From Candidatus Dadabacteria bacterium (GTDB lineage Bacteria; Desulfobacterota_D; UBA1144; Nemesobacterales; UBA2774): a stretch of DNA of 7,160 nucleotides. The notes under the pieces are model-generated. The model saw only the letters and a list, made by a program, of their open reading frames with translations. It made no database searches and was not told the origin of the DNA. The DNA is taken from assembly GCA_003229065.1 (NCBI GenBank), contig QIHJ01000036.1, forward strand, positions 1 through 7,160, given 5' to 3'. The position numbers were made by a program, and so were the translations under genes. Positions 5,496 through 7,160 of the stretch are shown piece by piece; position 1 is the first letter of the stretch; each line of letters begins with the position of its first letter.

Positions 5496-5936
5496 ATGGG
5501 AATGCAGACTCAAAAACCAGGCGGCCGTACCGTGATGGCCGAGATAAACGTAACGCCCTTTGTCGATGTTATGTTGGTGCTCCTTATCATCTTTATGGTG
5601 ACAACGCCGATATTGTATCAAGGGGTTGATGTGAAACTCCCTAAGACCGAGTCAAAGTCCGTGCCGTCCATAGACCGCGAGAAGAAAGTCGTGGTAACTT
5701 TGAACGGCGACGGTGAGATATTTATAGAGAAGAACGAATATACGCTCGATGAGCTCAGGGTAGAGGTCAGACGGCTGATGGCCTCCGAAGGTAAAGATAT
5801 AGAGACCGAAAGCGTTTTTCTGAGGGCTGATACATCAGTCCCTTACGGCACGGTCGTCGAGGTAATGTCCGAGATCAGAAACGCCGGTGTCACGAATCTC
5901 GGGCTTATCACGGAGCCTGTGACTAGCCAGAGGTAA
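5496..5936 (+). CDS. tolR: Tol-Pal motor subunit TolR (ExbD/TolR family)
   Basis: TolR is the single-pass partner of TolQ and its membrane aspartate carries protons. The 146-residue protein has a short cytoplasmic N-terminus, the family motif AEINVTPFVDVMLVLLIIFM (15-34) with the key Asp24, one membrane helix (about 23-42) and a periplasmic domain (about 45-146) with VVVTLNGDGEIFIEKNEY and a C-terminal VMSEIRNAGVTNLGLITEP. Its length matches the family. It starts 9 bases after tolQ. GAAGGTG (5477-5483) at the tolQ end is 12 bases upstream, so translation may be coupled. Met3 (5502) is a possible alternative start. Confidence 0.94.
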   Translation: MGMQTQKPGGRTVMAEINVTPFVDVMLVLLIIFMVTTPILYQGVDVKLPKTESKSVPSIDREKKVVVTLNGDGEIFIEKNEYTLDELRVEVRRLMASEGKDIETESVFLRADTSVPYGTVVEVMSEIRNAGVTNLGLITEPVTSQR

Positions 5937-5946
5937 GCGGTAGAAT

Positions 5947-7029
5947 ATGAAAAGATCCGATAAAGATCCTTCCAAGGGTACGTCATTTTGGGGAATGGTT
6001 TTTTCAATAGTGCTCCATGCATCAGTCATTGTTCTGATACTATTTTGGGGCTTCAGAGGGGTGTCTGAATACAGCGGCTCGAGCGGGCCTATACAGGTGT
6101 CGCTTTCGTCATTAGACACCGGGCAGGGCAATAAAGCGCCCGCTAAAAAGACTCAAACGAAAACTAAAAAAGCCGAGCCCAAGAAAGTAGAGAAAAAACC
6201 CGTAACTAAAAAAGCCGAGAAAAAAAAGGAAGTAAAGAAGGAGGAGGTAAAAGCTCCTCCGGAACCTCCCAAGAAAGAGGAAGAACCTAAAAAAGAAGAG
6301 ATCAAGAAAGTTGAAAAAAAGGAAGAACCCAAAAAAGATGAAAAGCCCAAAGAAGAGCCTAAGAAAGAGGAGAAACCAAAGAAAGCTGTAAAGAAAGAGC
6401 CTGAAAAAAAAGAGCCCGTCCCTCTTGAGCCTGAAAAGAAAGAAGAGAAGAAGGTAGCCGAGAAACCAAAACCTACGGAAAAGCCAAAACCTAAAAAGGA
6501 AGAAAAAAAAGCTCAGAAAAAACCCCAAAAGAAATCATTAGACAAAGAGAGAAGCAGGGTGCTTAAGGACATTCAGAGACAAAAGGTGCTCGATCAGTTA
6601 GGGAGCAGCGAAGAGCCGGATGAACCTGAAGAGCCTATGGGCGAGGAGCAGAAGCTTGCCATGGCCGATGCCGAGGAGACGGGTCTTGAGACAAGAGGCC
6701 CGGCCGGAAGCTCAAACGGCGGCTCGTCTGTAAGCCCGGTGATACTAAATCTATATAGCAATCAGGTACATAGAAAAATAAGTCGTAACTGGAGAATTCC
6801 CCCGAGCGTTCCCACAGATGGCGGGCTTGCGACTGATCTACTTTTTAAAGTCGACCAGGACGGTAAAATCTACGACGTAAGGGTAAGCGAATCATCGGGG
6901 AACCCGGTGTTCGATGAATACTGCATAAACGCAATCTATAAATCAGCCCCGCTACCGCCCCCGCCTTCGGAGCTTAAGAAAGAGGCTAAGGATAAGGGAA
7001 TCATTATTACATTCAGAAACGAACCCTAG
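5947..7029 (+). CDS. tolA: TolA-type periplasm-spanning protein (TolA/TonB family)
   Basis: TolA is anchored in the inner membrane, driven by TolQR, and reaches across the periplasm to TolB/Pal. The 360-residue protein has one N-terminal membrane helix (about 14-36) with the Ser20-x3-His24 motif used by TolA and TonB to couple to the motor. A very Lys/Glu/Pro-rich spacer follows (about 64-200), then an acidic segment (220-245), a Gly/Ser linker (251-263) and a C-terminal globular domain (about 266-360) with FKVDQDGKIYDVRVSESSGN, the FDEYCINAI helix and the PLPPPP turn typical of TolA/TonB_C domains. The spacer has prolines every few residues, more like TonB than the Ala/Lys/Glu helix of E. 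coli TolA. TonB therefore remains an alternative, but gene order favours TolA. It starts 10 bases after tolR; AGAGG (5929-5933) is the nearest ribosome binding candidate. Confidence 0.85.
   Translation: MKRSDKDPSKGTSFWGMVFSIVLHASVIVLILFWGFRGVSEYSGSSGPIQVSLSSLDTGQGNKAPAKKTQTKTKKAEPKKVEKKPVTKKAEKKKEVKKEEVKAPPEPPKKEEEPKKEEIKKVEKKEEPKKDEKPKEEPKKEEKPKKAVKKEPEKKEPVPLEPEKKEEKKVAEKPKPTEKPKPKKEEKKAQKKPQKKSLDKERSRVLKDIQRQKVLDQLGSSEEPDEPEEPMGEEQKLAMADAEETGLETRGPAGSSNGGSSVSPVILNLYSNQVHRKISRNWRIPPSVPTDGGLATDLLFKVDQDGKIYDVRVSESSGNPVFDEYCINAIYKSAPLPPPPSELKKEAKDKGIIITFRNEP
6130..6545 (+). repeat. Purine-rich low-complexity stretch inside tolA
   Basis: This part of tolA is built from AAG, AAA, GAA, GAG and CCN codons. 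It gives a strongly purine-rich coding strand and many near-repeats of KKEEPKK- and EKPK-type peptides. The open frames on the opposite strand are only poly-Phe/Leu shadows. Internal similarity makes the stretch prone to in-frame length change, so spacer length may vary between strains. Confidence 0.8.
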
Positions 7030-7117
7030 GGGACAGAGGCTGGGGGCCGCGAGTGAACGTCTTGTGTGAGCGAGAGCAGGAGTAAAATTAGTACAGCGAT
7101 GCCCGCAGGAATAGAAT
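7029..7117 (+). repeat. Repeat block 5: diverged units after tolA
   Basis: The head GGGGACAGAGGC begins on the last base of the tolA TAG stop. Its middle is unrelated to the standard unit (7041-7076) and contains GCGAGTGAA followed by GTCTT, as in the palindrome at 8-38. The tail GCAGGAGTAAAATTA comes next, and then a second tail without a head, ACAGCGATGCCCGCAGGAATA, ends at 7117. It looks like one diverged unit plus one truncated unit. Confidence 0.8.
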
Positions 7118-7145
7118 CAGGATACAAGATGCAGGATTCAGGATG
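7118..7145 (+). repeat. Four 7-base tandem repeats, consensus CAGGATN
   Basis: The units are CAGGATA, CAAGATG, CAGGATT and CAGGATG. They directly follow repeat block 5. The last unit contains the ATG (7143) of a possible downstream gene, and the third unit places AGGA 6 bases before that ATG. The array could therefore serve as the ribosome binding site. Confidence 0.7.
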
Positions 7146-7160
7146 AAAAGAATAAAAGAT
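7143..7160 (+). CDS. Possible start of the next tol-operon gene (tolB?), cut by the window end
   Basis: Six codons (MKRIKD) are open to the window edge, with AGGA (7133-7136) at a good spacing of 6 bases. A Lys/Arg-rich beginning would suit a signal peptide, and tolB normally follows tolA, so tolB is the expected gene. Six codons cannot prove it; the call rests on position and ribosome binding spacing only. Confidence 0.35.

Noticed and set aside
6112..6528. Phe/Leu-rich open frame on the minus strand
   Set aside because: It is the complement of the Lys/Glu-rich tolA spacer, with no real membrane-protein pattern or start signal.
6946..6966. Functional link between YebC (polyproline translation factor) and the PPPP motif of TolA
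   Set aside because: Proline runs are common in TolA/TonB C-terminal domains, and nothing in the sequence ties the two genes together.

Overview
This window carries housekeeping genes of a Gram-negative bacterium: a YebC/TACO1-family gene, the Holliday-junction genes ruvC, ruvA and ruvB, a small exported protein of unknown function on the opposite strand, and the envelope genes tolQ, tolR and tolA. The last 18 bases may be the start of tolB. The Tol genes imply an outer membrane. The order yebC-ruvC-ruvA-ruvB followed by Tol genes recalls deltaproteobacterial-type and related candidate lineages, but that placement is a guess and the sequence does not settle it.

Layout: 1-450 holds no gene. 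It contains two palindromic elements, an inverted block of dispersed repeats (155-357), and a likely promoter and ribosome binding site for yebC. yebC (451-1197) is followed by repeat block 2, which runs straight into the ruvC start. ruvC (1409-1954) overlaps ruvA (1938-2528) by 17 bases. A triple repeat array (2573-2731) then separates ruvA from ruvB (2739-3761). Repeat block 4 begins at the ruvB stop codon and extends to about 3955. The exported protein gene (4023-4472, minus strand) and tolQ (4728-5486) are divergent and share a 255-base intergenic region with three small dyads. tolQ, tolR and tolA are packed with 9- and 10-base gaps, as in one operon. Repeat block 5 starts on the last base of the tolA stop codon.

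Function: RuvA and RuvB form the branch-migration motor and RuvC is the resolvase, so the first half processes recombination intermediates. YebC is a conserved companion of ruvC and probably acts in gene expression or translation. TolQ and TolR form the inner-membrane proton-driven motor, and TolA carries its work across the periplasm to TolB/Pal.

The unusual part is the intergenic DNA. A modular repeat with a 52-53 base unit, in short, hairpin-containing long, and diverged forms, occupies five gaps with about a dozen copies. In the best copies the unit contains a promoter-like pair (TTCACA, 16 bases, TAAAAT). The copies next to ruvC and ruvB would place transcription starts at or just before the ATG. 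Two blocks abut a stop codon exactly. Whether these are mobile REP/MITE-like elements, portable promoters or both cannot be decided from one window, but this is the part most worth following up.
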